From positions 140,494 to 204,493 of the forward strand of contig QPMI01000184.1 of assembly GCA_004431415.1 (NCBI GenBank): DNA of 64,000 nt, read 5' to 3'. This DNA comes from Cyanophora paradoxa (taxonomy: Eukaryota > Glaucocystophyceae > Cyanophorales > Cyanophoraceae). The notes under the pieces are model-generated. The model did not search any database. It saw only the letters and a list, made by a program, of their open reading frames with translations, and was not told the DNA's origin. Below are positions 12,301 through 23,739 of the stretch, in pieces. Every line of letters starts with the position of its first letter. Position 1 is the stretch's first letter. The translations under genes were made by a program, and so were the position numbers.

Positions 12301-15300
12301 CCATCGCCCGCACCTGCCCGCGGCGAGCATGTGAGGGGCCGGCGCGGGGGGCGGCGAGGGGGCGGCCCCGCACGGCGGCCTCGGCGCTGCGGGTGGCTTC
12401 GTCGGAGCGCCCCGCGGCGGCGGCGGCCTCCTCGCGCAGGCGCGCCACCTCCTCCCGCCCCGCCCGCGCCTGCTCCTTCGCCTGCCCCGCCCCCGGCCCC
12501 CGTCAGCGGCGCCGCCCCCACCCCTCCCGCTCCCTCCGCCCGAGACGCACCCGGCGGGCCTCCTCGCGGAGGGCGTCCCGCTCCGCCTCCGCCGCCTGTG
12601 GGAGGCGTGAGGGCAGGCGAGAGTCGGGCGGGGCGCGGGGGCGGCACCTCGAGGTCGGCGCTGATCTGCTCGAGGGTCTCCTCCAGGCGCCCCGCCCGCC
12701 CCGCCGCCTCCGCCGCCTCCCGCACCCGCTCCTCCAGCTGCGCCCGCAGCGCTGCGTTCTGCGCGGCGAGCCGGCCTCAGCAGGCGGAAGGAAGGGCAGT
12801 CGAGGGGCTGTGCCGCGCCTCGTCCTTGCGGGCCTCGAGCATGACGAGGCCGGCCGCCTCCGAGCGCGCCCGCTCCGCCTCTAGCTCCGCCACCCGCCCC
12901 CGCAGCAGATCGCCCCGGCCCCGCTCCTCGAGCAGCTGGCGCGGGGCTGAGGGGCGGGCGGGGCGGGCGGGGGCGCGGGGCGGGCGGACGTCGCGGGCGA
13001 GGCTGCCGTTCTCGTCGGCGAGGGCGTCCCGCTCCGCCTCCGCCGCCGCCAGGTCCCGGCTCATCGCCTGCCGCCCCGCCGCGCTCAGCGGGGCCCCCGC
13101 GGCGGCGGGGGCGGGGGCACGTCGAGGGTCTCCTCGAGGCGGACGGAGCGGGTGCCGTGCTCGGCCAGCTCCTGCCCGCGCGCGCACGTCAGCGGGTGCC
13201 TCCGGGGCGGGATGGCGCTCGACGCGGCGCACGGCCTTCTCGGCGGAGAGGCGCGCCACCTCCTCCCGCAGCTCCCCCGCCTCCTGCGCTCCCCCGCCTC
13301 AGCTCGGCACGCAGCCGGCGCGGCGCGGGGCGGGCGGGCGGGCGGGGGGGTGCGGGCCTTGACGGCGTCGTACATGCGGCGCAGGGTCTCGGCCTCGGCG
13401 GCGCCGTACGTGGCGACGCGGGCGCGCAGCTCGGCCACGCGCGCCTCCAGCGCCGCCGCCCCGAGCGCGCCGCCTCGAGCTCGCGCGCCAGCCGGTCCCG
13501 CTCCTGCCGGGCCCCGACGAGGGCCGCCACCCGCCCGGGGAGCGACGCCAGGTCCTCCTTGCGCGGCGGCGCCCCGGCCCCGCCTCCGCCGCCGGCGCGT
13601 CCTGCTCCGCCGCCTGCGGGGCCGAGTGTCGGGCGGAACGCGGGGGGACGAAGGGGGCGGGGTACCATGGCGTGGAGGACGCTCTCGATGACCTTGTCGC
13701 GGTCCTCGAGGAGGCCGCTGTACCCCTGCGGGGCGCGTCGGGCCTCGGGCGGGGGCGAGCGGGGAAGGGAACGGGGGCGGGGCACCTCGACGCGCATGCG
13801 GGCGCTCTCGAGCTCGTGGGAGAGGCTCGCCTTCTGCGGCCGCCCTCAGCCCGGCGGGAGCCGCAGCGCGGTCTCGGGCGGGGGGCGCACGTCGGTGTCG
13901 GCCTCGGCGCGGGAGGCGCGGGCGGCGGCGCGGGCGGCGGCGGCGGCCTCGGTCTCCTCGGCGAGGGCGCGCTGCAGCTGCTCGATGCGCTCCCGCGCGT
14001 CCTGCAGGCCCGACTCGAGCGCCCGCTCCTTCGCGCTGCGGGGCGCTCAGGTCGCCCCGAGGGAGGCCCTCGGGCCGGCGCGACCTGAGGGTGGCGATGG
14101 CCGAGCGGGCGGCCTCGACGACGGCGTCGGCGGCGGCGCTGGCCGCGGGGCGCGCCCCGCCCAGCGACCCCGCCGCCTTCTCCAGCGCCCCCGCAGCGCC
14201 TCCACGTGCGCCCCCGCCAGCGCCGCCCCCGCTCCCGCCGCCCCCGCCCCGCCCGCGCGCCGCCGCCGCGGGCGACTCGGGGTGCTGCTGGGGCTGCTGC
14301 TGGCCGCGCGGGGCCGAGCGGGGCGCGCGCGGGGACTCGGGCGGGCGGAGGCGCCGGCCACCAGGTCCTGGCGCGCCTCAGGGCGGAGAGAGGCGGGGCG
14401 CGGGCGCGGGGCGGACGGCGACGTGGGCGCGGGCGGCGGCGAGACGGTGCACGGAGTCGCGCCAGAGGCGCTCCATGGCCGCCAGGCGCTCCGCGTCGCC
14501 CTGGCCCGCCGCCTCCGCCACCGCCGCCAGGCCCCCCGCCACGAACTCCGCGTACTCCTCCACCGCCTGCATCCCGGGTGAGGCGGGGGCGGGAGCGAGC
14601 GGGGGGCGAGCGGGGCGGGCCTGGTGGGCGCGGGCGAGGCGCTCCTCGAGGGCGGCGGCGTCGGAGGTGGCCTCGTCGAGGCGCGCCTCGAGCTGGCGGA
14701 TCTGCAGCAGCGACGTCTGCACGACGCCGTCCAGCTCGCGCTTCTGCGCCAGCAGCTCCTGCCTCAGGCTCTCCCGGTCCTCCTCCACCGCCGCCTCCAT
14801 CTCCTCCAGCGCCCTGCCCGCCCGCCCCCGCGTCGGCCCCGCGCCCCGGCGCCCCGCCCTCGAGCTCGCGGCGCGCGGGGCACCGGCGCTCGGCGGCGAG
14901 GTCGGCGGCGAGCTCCTCGACCTCGAGCTGCAGCGCCATCCGCTCGCGCTCCTTGCTCGCCGCCTCCTCCCGCGAGGCGGCCAGCTGCGCCCGCATCCCC
15001 TCCAGCAGCGCCCCCGCCGCCTCGGGGACCTCGCCGGCGCGGCCCTCCACGAAGGCGCCCGTCTCGAGGGCGACGCGGTCCCGGAAGGCCGCGAAGGCCG
15101 CCCGCTCCCGCTCCAGCGCCCCCTGCAGCTCCCGCACCCGGTGCGACTCCCCGCCCCCCTCCTCCTCCCGCGGCGACGGCGCCGCCGCCTGCCGCACCGG
15201 CGTCCGCGCCGCCGCCCGCGCCTCCAGCTCCCGCTGCCGCGCCCTGCCGCCGGCCCCGGCCCGGCGCGTCGGGCGGAGAGAGGGGGCGGCGGGGCGAGGG

Positions 15301-16481
15301 CGCGGGGCGCGCACTGGTCGGCCTCGGTGCGCAGGCGCGCGTTGGCCTCCCGCAGGGCCTGCGCCTCCGCCTCCAGCGCCTTCCCCTCCCCCCCTGCCCC
15401 GCGTTAGAGCGGCCGAGCGCGCGGGGCCGGCGGCCGGGCGGGCGCGCCCTGCCGGAGAGGGCCGCGTCGAGCTCCGAGCGGAGCTTGGCGAGCTCCGCCC
15501 GCAGCTCCTCGCACTCCGCCTTGCCCCTCGCGGCCGCCTCTGCGCGCGCGGCCCCGTGAGCGAGGCGGCGGGGGCCGGCGGGGGCGGGCTCCGGGGCGGG
15601 GCGGCACCGCGGGCGGCCTTCTCCTCGGACTCGAGGCGCCGGGAGACCGCCTTGAGGCTCTCGTTCACCACCTCCGCCTCCTCCAGCTTCCCTTTCAGCG
15701 CGAAGAGCTCGGCCGCCGCCGGCGCCGCCGCCGGCCGCTTCTGCGCCAGCTCCTTCTCGAACCGCTGCGCCTTCTTGTCGAACATGGTCACCTTCTGCCC
15801 TCCAGCGTCAGCGTGAGAGGTGAGGGTGAGCGGTTGGGGGAGCGGACCTGCTTCAAGTCTTCGTTTTCTTTTGTCAGCGCGCGGTTCCTATTTTCCAGTC
15901 CTCGTATGTTCTCCTGGCACTCTCGGAGCTGCTCAGAAAAAGGGGACACCGCGGCGTCGGCCGCCGCAATGTTCAGACTCGACCGGGAGCTGCGCGTGGC
16001 GCGGCGGGGGCTGGGGCCGGCGCACCTCGTTGCGCAGCTGCAAGCTCAGTGAGCTGGCGTGCTTCTGGTCGGCGAGAAGCGCGTGTGCGATCTCTGCGCG
16101 CGCGGCCGTTGAGCGTGCGCAGGTCGCGATCCATTCGACCGGCTTTCAACGGCGCGAGCGCACCGGTGGCGGCAACGAGATCCTTCTCACGGTCCTCGAG
16201 GAGCGCTTCGACCTCAAGCTTACCCCCGGCGCGCCGGCTTGACAGCTTGGCGGCTGTGCCGACCGCAGGCGTGAACCGAGCGGTCGACGCAAACACAGAC
16301 GGGACCATTTCGCACTGATAGATGACAGGCGCTGCGCGTAGATGCCCGTCTTGTCCTTCTCGGTCGGCGTCCGCGGGGGCGACGTGACGGCGGGCATCGG
16401 CGGCGCCGACGCGCCAGCCGCGCCCTTGCCCTTCTCGCCTATCATGGTTCCCTGCTTCGCCTTATTGAACAGGAAGCTCAT
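6301..16481 (-). CDS. Giant Ala/Glu/Arg-rich coiled-coil protein
   Basis: Starts at ATG 16481 (MSFLFNKAKQGTMIGEKGKG) with a Pro/Thr-rich non-coiled head (PPMPAVTSPPRTPTEKDKTG). Dozens of exons of almost continuous heptad-like Ala/Glu/Arg sequence follow, for example RELQGALERERAAFAAFRDR and LRQELLAQKRELDGVVQTSL. Roughly 30 introns of 45-90 bp separate them, each visible on the plus strand as a CAG-complement end with a CTGAC-like branch site a few bases inside (for example about 9361-9422). A tandem 46-residue repeat block lies at 10.0-11.56 kb. The C-terminus is a low-complexity Ser/Pro tail ending GMTIVSFDSRHR, stop at 6301-6303. Spliced length is probably over 2,500 residues. The class resembles structural coiled coils of centrosome, rootlet or Golgi type, but no signature identifies it. 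It could be two genes, although I found no internal stop plus start. Confidence 0.6.
10000..11560 (-). repeat. Tandem 138-bp coding repeat, about 11 copies
   Basis: Within one long exon of the coiled-coil gene a 138-bp unit (46 codons) repeats with only scattered base changes. The core peptide is LEASARALEETRGKLKASEE, followed by AAARAAEDAAGKLRAAEQEA. I count 11 copies of the LEETR segment. Two units are shortened variants lacking the AAGKLRAAEQ portion or carrying QEAGK instead. Positions such as Gly/Ser after LEETR alternate between copies. The high nucleotide identity implies recent duplication or ongoing gene conversion. The antisense strand is also open here, a GC-composition artefact. 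Confidence 0.9.
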
Positions 16482-17084
16482 ATCTGGCGCGTATGTTCAG
16501 TCAAGTGCGCGCGAGTTGTCGCTGCGCCCCCTCTATGCCAATTAACCGAAACACGCCGACGCTATAGTCTATAGCGCTTCCTTTCTTAACGCGAAGGCCG
16601 CCGCAGACAAGCGCTCCGGGGGCGCGGCGCAAGCAAGCAGGCGCACCCGAACCCGGCGCGGACCAGCTCAGCGAGCTGTCCGGCAAAGAAAGACGTAGCT
16701 CAGCTCCACGTGCACCTTGACCGATGAACAAGCAACCGCGGCGCCAAGTGCGGGAGATGGGTACGGCGTCCTTGTCATTTTTTCCCGGGCCCCTCTAGGC
16801 CTAGGCCTGTCGATAGCCTGGCATGAGGCTATGCGTGTAGCTGCCAGGCTGCAGGCCTTTGCTTAATGCTCTAAAAACAATCAGATCACTAGCTCTAGGA
16901 GCGTCACTGAACACAGCGCGCCATAACCCGGACGACCCTCCCGCAAGTCGGCCCTGTCTAGCATCGGCAGAGCCTCGGAGCGATCGCCTGCAGCCTCTCT
17001 AGCCCGCCGCCGTGCTCTGCAGCAGGTCGGCCGCGCGCTTGCGTCAGGGCCGCGCCGCGTCAGCGCACCCGGCTGCGCCGCGCC
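16482..17084. other. Intergenic region between divergent genes
   Basis: Contains both 5' regions of the coiled-coil gene (minus) and the TreZ-like gene (plus). Moderate GC, with an imperfect inverted run around GCCTAGGCC (near 16797). I see no coding exon with support. Confidence 0.4.
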
Positions 17085-20000
17085 ATGACGGACTTCGCTT
17101 TCCGCTGGCATGGAGACGCGAGCGCGAGATGCGTCGAGGTCGCCGGTCAGCTGCTTACGCAGCTAGCGTCCGAGCGCTTCGTACACTCTTATCGGCTAAC
17201 GTGAAATATCCGCGAAGGGAGCTGGGACGGCTGGAGCAAGCGCCACGCGCTGCAGAGCGTCGACGGGACGGCGGGGCGCGAACACGCCGGCGCGGTTCGA
17301 ATTCCTGTCGATCCTGGCGCTGGCGCGCGCTTCCACTTCAAATTCGTCGTCGATGGCGCGACTCCCGCACGCTCGCGCGGCGCGTTGTTCCTCTGACGGC
17401 CGCCGGCAGGCAGCTGGCGCGTGGACGGCGGCTCGCTGGTCGAGCGGGACGGGGACGGGCACGAGAACAACGTGCTTGCCGTGCGCCCGGAGGACGTGAA
17501 GCCGGCGGGGCGCTTCCGGAGCTACGAGCACTTCCGCGGCGAGCCCGACGCGCTGGAGCCGGAGGGCGCCGGGGTCCCCGTGGCCCGGCCCTGGCACCCC
17601 GGGCTCGGCGCCGTGCCCTTCGGCCCCGGCGCCCGCTTCCGCGTCTGGGCCGACCCCGCCGAGGTCAAGCGGGCCGAGCTCGTGCTCGAGGGGCCCCCGG
17701 GTGCCCCCGCCGCCCCCGAGAGGCGCGTTCCCCTCCACCTCTCCTTCTCCGGCTTCTTCGAGGGGGACGGCCCGGCCGCCCCCGGGGACCGGTACCGCAT
17801 TTCGCTGGACGGGGGCGGCGCGGTGCCGGACATCGCGAGCCGGTGGCAGCCGGAGGGCGTGTACGGCCCCTCCGCCGTCGTCGGCGCCGCCGGCTTCCCC
17901 TGGTGCGACGCCCTATGGGAGACCCCGGCCTCCATCGAGGACCTCGCCTGCGTCTACGTGCGCTCGCCCCCCCCCCCCCCCCCCCCCCCGCATCCGTCCC
18001 CGTACCCCCGCCGACCTCCCCCCTCCTGCCAGGAACTCCACGTCGGCACGTTCACGCCGGAGGCGCGCCCCGCGCCCGCGCCCCGCCGGCGCTCCGCCGT
18101 CCCCCTCATCGCCGCCGCAGGGCTCCTTCACCGCGGCCGCCATGCGCCTCCCGCAGCTCAAGGCCGCCGGCGTCGACGCCGTCCAGGCGCGTCCCCCCGC
18201 CCCTCCGACCCCTGTACCCCCGGACCGAGCGCCCCCCGCAGGTCATGCCGCTCTCCGAGTTCCGGGGGGAGCGGGGGTGGGGGTACAGCGGGGCGCTGCC
18301 GTTCGCCCCGCCGCGCTGCTACGGGCCGCCGGACGCCTTCCGCTCCTTCGTCGACGCCGCGCACCGCTGCGGCATCAGCGTTCTCCTCGACGTCGTCTAC
18401 AATCATTGGGGGCGCGATGGAAATTACTTCGCCCGGTGCCTGCCCGCCCCCGCCTCTTCCCTTCTGCTCTGGCTGAATGGCCGGCCCCCCTCGCCAGGTA
18501 CTTCCCGAGGCACCTCGCGGCCAAGGGCGCCGAGGGCACCCCGGACGCGCGCCAGCGCCCGCCAACCCCCGCGCCGGCGTCTCCTCCTCATTTGCGTGGC
18601 GTGCAGGTGGCGTGGGGCCTGGGCGCCAACGACCTCGCGAGCGAGCTCCGCTTCTTCTGCATCGAGAACGCCCTCCACTGTGCGGCTGCTCGGGGGGGGG
18701 GGGGGGGGGGTACGCGCGCGCTCTCCCGCTCACCCACCCCTCGGCAGGGGTGCACGAGTACCACGTGGACGGCTTCCGGCTCGACTCGGCGCACAACCTC
18801 TTCGACCCCGCCTTCGAGCGCTTCCGGGCGCGCAACGGGCGGGCGGTCGAGCCGCCGCGCCCCCACTTCCTCCAGGAGCTCGCCTCCGCCCTCCAGCGCT
18901 ACCGCCGCACCGCCCGCCGGCCCCTCCTCATCGCCGAGGACGAGCGCCGCGACGCCCCCGCCCGCCTCTACCGCCCCCTCAGCGCCGGCGGGTGCGTGCG
19001 GGGCCTTCGTCAAAGGCCCCCGCCCGGAACCGAACCCGCGGCCGCAGCTTCGGGTACGACGCCGTCTGCACGGACGACCTGTACCACGAGATGGTGCCGC
19101 AGCGCCCGCCGGGCCCCTCCGCCGGCCCGCCACGTCAACCCCCCGCAGATGGCCGTTCTCCTTGACCCGCCCCGGCCCGGCGGCGGCCGCTCTGTGCGCT
19201 CCCTCGCTGGCGGCCTCACCCGCACCTACGATTTCGAGCGGTGCCCCGCTTTGCCCCCTCTCTCGTTCGCCCCTCGCTGCTGCCCCGCTTCGCGTCGAGC
19301 AGCGCGGGCGGGCGCAGGGCGTGCTTCCTCCCGCCCTCCCTGGCGGGCCACGTGGCGCACCTCCAGACGCACGACGCCGTGGCGAACCTCTCCACCGGCG
19401 CCCGCCTCGCCTCCCGCTGCTCCCGTGCCCCCCCGGCCCCCCGCCCCCTCTCTCCATCGCTCCTTTGACGCCGAGCAGCGGGGGCGTACAGAGCCGCATC
19501 GACCCTTCTCCTCAGCCTCCCCCACACCGTCATGCTCTTCATGGGACAGGAGTGGGGCGCCCGTACCCCCTTCCACTTTTTTGTTAATTACGATCCCGAC
19601 CGGGACGCCGCCGTCAATCTGGTGGGGCCCTTGTATTCCCCCCGTCCCGAATCACCGTATTCACCGTGCTGCGCAGGGCCGCCTGAAGGAGTTCGCCTCT
19701 GTACCCGGCTTCCGGGAAAAGGTGCGCCGCTCTCCCTGCCCTGGGCGGCGCGGGGCCGCCGGGAGCGAGCCGGGGAGCGGGCAGGTGCCCCCGCCGGGGG
19801 AGGAGCGGTCCTTCTCGGAGTCGGTGCTGCGGTGGCCGGGGGCCGGGGAGCTGGAGGAGCCCGGGGGCCCGCACGCCCTCCACCGCGCCCTCCTCGCCCT
19901 CCGCGCCTCGCGCGCCGCCATGCGCTGCCGCCTGCGCAGCCACTTCGCGGCAGTGCCCGTCGGCGAGGGCGCCGTCGCCGTCCTCCGGCGGCCCCTCGAC

Positions 20001-20222
20001 GGCGGGGCGCGGGGCACGCTGGCGTTCGTCGCGTGCTTCTGGGGGGCGGGGGAGTACAAGGTGGACCTCGCGTGCACGCCGGCCCCCGAGGGCCGCTGGC
20101 GGAGCCTCCTCCCCGACGGCGAGTCGGCGCGGGCGACGTGCCTCGAGGGGCGGCCCCGCGCCCTCTTCTCCGGCCCCGGCGCGGCGGCCTTCGAGTGCCT
20201 CGGCCCGGGCGACCCCGCCTAG
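17085..20222 (+). CDS. treZ: Malto-oligosyltrehalose trehalohydrolase-like GH13 enzyme with N-terminal CBM48/AMPK-type domain
   Basis: ATG 17085 (MTDFAFRWHGDASARCVEVA) leads into a glycogen-binding fold: GSWDGWSKRHAL, FHFKFVVDG, then SWRVDGG and DGHENNVLAV, matching AMPK-beta/CBM48 domains. A TreZ-like part follows: ELHVGTFTPE, MPLSEFRGERGWGYSGALPF, LLDVVYNHWGRDGNYFA, EYHVDGFRLDSAHNLFD, LLIAEDER, DDLYHEM, LQTHDAVAN and LFMGQEWGARTPFHFF. The three GH13 catalytic residues are present (Asp in GFRLDSAH, Glu in LIAEDE, Asp in QTHDAV). The enzyme family releases trehalose from maltooligosyl-trehalose. About ten introns, two with long C or G runs. Stop at 20220-20222. TreZ is mainly bacterial/archaeal, so transfer is likely. 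A debranching or branching GH13 is the alternative. No TreY partner lies in the window. Confidence 0.72.
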
Positions 20223-20323
20223 CGGCCCAGCGCCCAGCGCTGTGCGCGACGGTGCTCGCCGACGTGCACGGCTAGGCTTATGCTTTATTGCACACACGCG
20301 CGCTGCCAACGGAGAGGGGGTTG

Positions 20324-20550
20324 GGACAAAATCGCTGCGTACTATCCAAAAGCGGGAAAATCTGTCTAAAGTGAAGGCACACACATCACAAAAAGAGAAC
20401 ATAACGCGCGCTGCCAACGAATGGCCTAGCGATCATACAGCTGAGGGGGCCCAGCGCGAGGACAATGGGATTTGGACAAAATCGCTGCGTACTATCCAAA
20501 AGCGGGAAAACCTGTCTAAAGTGATGGCACATACAGTACACAAAGAGAAC
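20324..20550. repeat. Two direct repeats of about 77 bp, 150 bp apart
   Basis: Copy 1 (20324-20400) and copy 2 (20474-20550) share GGACAAAATCGCTGCGTACT and the following TATCCAAAAGCGGGAAAA, then CTGTCTAAAGTGA, with a few substitutions. The repeat is in the AT-richer spacer between the convergent TreZ-like gene and the MAF paralogue A gene. Another shared piece (CGCGCGCTGCCAACG) lies before copy 1 and between the copies, so the duplicated unit is probably about 110-150 bp. Confidence 0.85.
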
Positions 20551-20761
20551 ACAATTGCAAACCCGAAAACAAAAACAAACCAGCAAACCACCTACGCGTC
20601 GACCAGTGTTGGGAGCGCCTCAACAAGTTTATCGATCTACGTATCTCCCAGCGTATAGCGCCACTGCCGACCAAAAGCTAACCAGCTAACCAAAGCACAG
20701 ATCTAGAGCTTCACAAAGGAGGAAGTAAAAGAAAGGGGTGAAAGAAAGACAGAAAGAGCGC

Positions 20762-21487
20762 CTAGTTCTCCTTCTTCTCCTCGTCCTTGTTAAGACCGAG
20801 GGCCTTAAGAAGGCCGCCGAAGAAGCCGCCGCGGTCCTCTTCGACGTACATCTGAGGCAAAGCACGCGGTCAGCGTCGCTCTCAAAACCGTGGCCAGTGC
20901 GTCCTCGGCCGGAAAATCATAGCGAGGGCGCGGGCAGGCTGGAAGCACCTAACGAGTTTATGAGATGGCAACTAGGATTGGCTAGGATGGCAGGGGCAGG
21001 AGGGACAAGGATGCGCGTCGCGGGCAGAAAACGGCAACTTACTGACCTTCGGCTCAACGGCCCAGGTGTTCATAAGGCCGTTCTCGCGGTCAAAGGTGAT
21101 GCTGCGCGCGAGAAGGCGTGAGCTCGAGGGCTGGCGGGGATGTGCGTGGGGAACTCATTCGACACGAACCCGCTCCTCGGTTTACGAACACGGCCTTGCA
21201 TGAACTGATCGAAATCTTTCATCTGAGGCGCGATACGCATTAGTGAACCCCGCTCCCGGCGCTGTGGCACCGACCGGCGCTGTCTCGACCGGCACCCCTG
21301 CGAGCGCCCCAGTACTCACATCTTCCGGAATGGCCCACGAGGGCTTGTCCGAGGCCTCGGCCTTCTCCTCCTTCACCGGCTCCTTGTCCTCCGCGCGGAC
21401 GCAGAACTTCGCCGCGCGGGCGGGCGCCGCCTGCACGCTGAAACGAGTGGTGCTCGGGCGGACGGGGGCGGCGACGATGAAGGCCAT
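20762..21487 (-). CDS. Plastid-targeted small protein, MAF paralogue A
   Basis: ATG at 21487 gives MAFIVAAPVRPSTTRFSVQA, a Ser/Ala/Arg-rich presequence with an early Phe and no hydrophobic signal peptide, then KFCVRAEDKEPVKEE. Exons join as PSWAIPED, MKDFDQFMQGRVRKPRSG, ITFDRENGLMNTWAVEPK, MYVEEDRGGFFGGLLKALGL and a charged tail (NKDEEKKEN), stop at 20762-20764. Total about 115 residues, mature about 80. The block ITFDRENGLMNTWAVEPKMY is identical or nearly so in the second copy at 28.5-29.1 kb. Three introns. The one between RKPRSG and ITFDREN is absent from the paralogue. I cannot name the family. A soluble or membrane-associated plastid protein is likely. Shares a 105-bp divergent promoter with the next gene. 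Confidence 0.7.
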
Positions 21488-21592
21488 TTTCGACGGGCGT
21501 GTCGCGTGCTTGGGCGACTGTACCCCTAACTTCGTTCGCAACGCGCGGAGCGGACTCGGTGCGCGGACTCGGTGTATTAGTCACAAACCATG
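21488..21592. promoter_or_regulatory. 105-bp bidirectional promoter between two plastid-protein genes
   Basis: Start codons at 21487 (minus) and 21593 (plus) face away from each other, so both promoters and 5' UTRs must fit in or overlap 105 bp. A short direct repeat (GCGGACTCGGTG) occurs near 21549 and 21563. Both products carry MAF-type presequences, suggesting co-regulation (inference). Confidence 0.5.
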
Positions 21593-22353
21593 ATGGCCTT
21601 CACCGGCCCAGCATCGGCCGGCTTGGCCAAGTGCGCGCCCGTAAACATCAGCCGCCCGGCGTGCGCAGCTGCCCGCATTTGCGCGCTGAGCCGCCCGGCG
21701 TGCGCGGACGGGCGCCCGAGCGAACCCGACGCCGACGCTCGTCCCGGGGCCGAACGCGCCTTTAGCTACGCCCCGGCGCGCGTGCTCGTCGCGTCGCTGG
21801 CCGCCTCGGCGTTCGCGCCCGGCTCCGCTGCCCACGCCACGGCCGCGGCCGCCGTGAGCCAGCAGGAGGCACTGGAAGCCGACTCGCCGCTCGTACGCGA
21901 GCTCCTCGAGCGTTCCAAGGCGAACAAGGTCCGTGGTACCATCTGAAGGTCGAGCCGCCTGACGGACGCGTGCGCGCTCCCTGCGCAGGAGCGGTACGAG
22001 CGCGAGCTGCGGGACAAATGGTACGAAAGAGGCTACACGGACTATATGAAGGTGCGAGACACATCGTTAGATGTCTCTGGAACCCCAGCGCCCCGCCCCA
22101 AGGCATAGACCGCGCGCGCCGGCCGCGGGCCCTGCAGCGCTAGCTGGGCCGGCGCGCCGGGCCGGGGCGGCTGCTACTGATTATGATCGATGCCATCTTC
22201 CTGACCGCCCCCGGCCCCCGGCGGGCCCCGGGGCGCCGGCAGTTTGCGGACACTTCGGATCCCGTGATGGAGGCACAGTTCGCCGGGGCTGTCGCGCTAC
22301 CCCTCGTAATCATCTTGCTCATCGCTTACTTCTCCAAGAAAGACCGCCAGTAG
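21593..22353 (+). CDS. Thylakoid-type single-span small protein with bipartite presequence
   Basis: The MAF start at 21593 (one codon after another ATG at 21590) gives MAFTGPASAGLAKCAPVNIS, then a second hydrophobic signal RVLVASLAASAFAPGSAAHA ending in an AxA-like site. The mature part is short: SPLVRELLERSKANK, then ERYERELRDKWYERGYTDYM. The last exon encodes FADTSDPVMEAQFAGAVALP, then LVIILLIAYFSKKDRQ, one transmembrane helix with a basic C-terminal end, stop at 22351-22353. Two introns, the second about 190 bp. Architecture (lumenal N-terminal helices, C-terminal helix, stromal basic tail) resembles small photosystem or cytochrome b6f subunits, but I recognise no known one. Confidence 0.65.
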
Positions 22354-22669
22354 GGTGGGGTCCGTGGCTGAGATTCAAACATTAAATTCGTAGCTGCCTG
22401 CTTTGTCGCTGCCCGATATCGATCATCGGATGGCCCCGTAGCGTCTGTTGGCACAGGGGCTGGCATGCATATTTCGGCATGCACGCCCTGAGCGAGGCCT
22501 TAGGCTAAACAGGGGGGGGGGGGGGGGGGGGGGGGAGGTGGGGGGGCCGACTCAAGGTCGGCTCACCGCGGCGCGTTCTGCTGTTCGTCGGCCGCGCCCG
22601 TCCGTCGGATCCGAGGCCCCCGCCCCCTCCGAGGCTCGGAGGAGGGAGTCCGAGAGCTGGCGCCATCCG
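22354..22669. other. Intergenic with a 24-G run
   Basis: Convergent spacer between the single-span plastid gene and the deneddylase gene. It contains a homopolymer of 24 G (22512-22535), which reads as poly-C on the strand of the minus-strand gene. No coding signal seen. Confidence 0.5.
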
Positions 22670-23739
22670 TCACCGCCGCTGCGAGCGCGGGCCGGTGTCG
22701 CGCATGGTCCGTGCGCGCCGTCGGCGGGGGGACGGGGGCAGCGGGCGGACCGTGTATCGGGCGGCAAGGGCCTGCACGAGCCTCCGGTACTCCTGTACCG
22801 CCTCCTGCGTGAGCCAGCCCTCGCCATCCGCGCTGTACGCCTCCAGCCGGCGCAGCAGCGAGCTACCCTCGGGCACGCGCCAGCCCTTCGCGCCCGGCGA
22901 TCTCAGCCGCAGAGCAGCGGCGTGGGCGGGGACGCTCACTGTCGCGGAAGCCGCTTTCAAGGCTATGAGCTCGGCCGAAATGCACACGTGCACCCCGCAG
23001 TCGTAGCTGCGGGTGGGCGCAGCGTCCGTCGGCATCGGCGTAGATATGACATCTAAACGCACCCGTTCCCCTGCTGGCGCGTTGGGGCTTCCCGCATCTC
23101 GAGCCGACGGCCTGCGTTGCCGTGAGGCGAGCAAGAGAGACTACGCCCCGACCGCGCCGCATCGAACCGAGCAAGCGGCCAATCGCGGCCACGGCCATGG
23201 CTGCCGGCGCGCAGTTGTGCGGTTTCATGCTATCAAAATGCAGCGCGAGTCCTCGCCCGGGCTCGACGACAAGCAGCGACCAGTGCGAGCTGCCAGCAAC
23301 AAGTCAAATCTATAGCTACGACGCTAGCTGCAGCGCGCGCTCACCCTCCGACGTGGTCTGGGTGGGCGTTGTCGTTCACAGGCATGAAAACCAGCTCCCG
23401 CTCAGGGATGCGCAGCGGCGCCAGCAGCTCTCGCAGCTCGCTCGGGTCATCGACAAAGTTCATGAGCATGGAGGTGCTTGGCAGCACGAAGAGCAGCTGG
23501 TCCTGTCCGCCGAAGACGTTCTGCGCGAAGTGCCTGATGCACCAATCTATGAGACCAATGAGAAGACGAACTGCAGCGGGGTTATATGGCGCCTAGATCT
23601 AGAATTCGAATGCGTACTCGAGGACGAAAGCGATGACCGCGTCGTTCCACCAGGCGCTCCCGCCGATTAGCCGAGCATCGCTGGCGTGAAGCGCCGCGTC
23701 GCCGACGGACGCGACGACGGGGTCGCCTCTCGAGGTCAT
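22670..23739 (-). CDS. SENP8: NEDD8-specific protease (NEDP1/DEN1/SENP8 family, peptidase C48)
   Basis: ATG at 23739: MTSRGDPVVASVGDAALHAS, matching the N-terminus of SENP8, then WWNDAVIAFVLEYAF. The next exon reads GGQDQLLFVLPSTSMLMNFV, then RELVFMPVNDNAHPDHVGG. A further exon carries SHWSLLVVEPGRGLALHFDS with the catalytic His (SHW) and Asp (HFDS). After a short exon ending APTRQQGNG comes YDCGVHVCISAELIALKAA with the catalytic Cys and its Gln upstream. The triad is therefore complete. A basic tail (PSPRRRRARTMRD) ends at 22670-22672. Family members remove NEDD8 from cullins and process its precursor. Exon joins were set so that GNG-YDCG is in frame. The start codon is only 32 bp from the divergent neighbour. 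Confidence 0.85.

Noticed and set aside
9159-12884. Very long plus-strand open frame (over 1,200 codons, Ser/Ala/Arg-rich)
   Set aside because: It is the antisense shadow of the coiled-coil gene. Extremely GC-rich DNA rarely makes stop codons, and the repeat block copies the open antisense frame eleven times.
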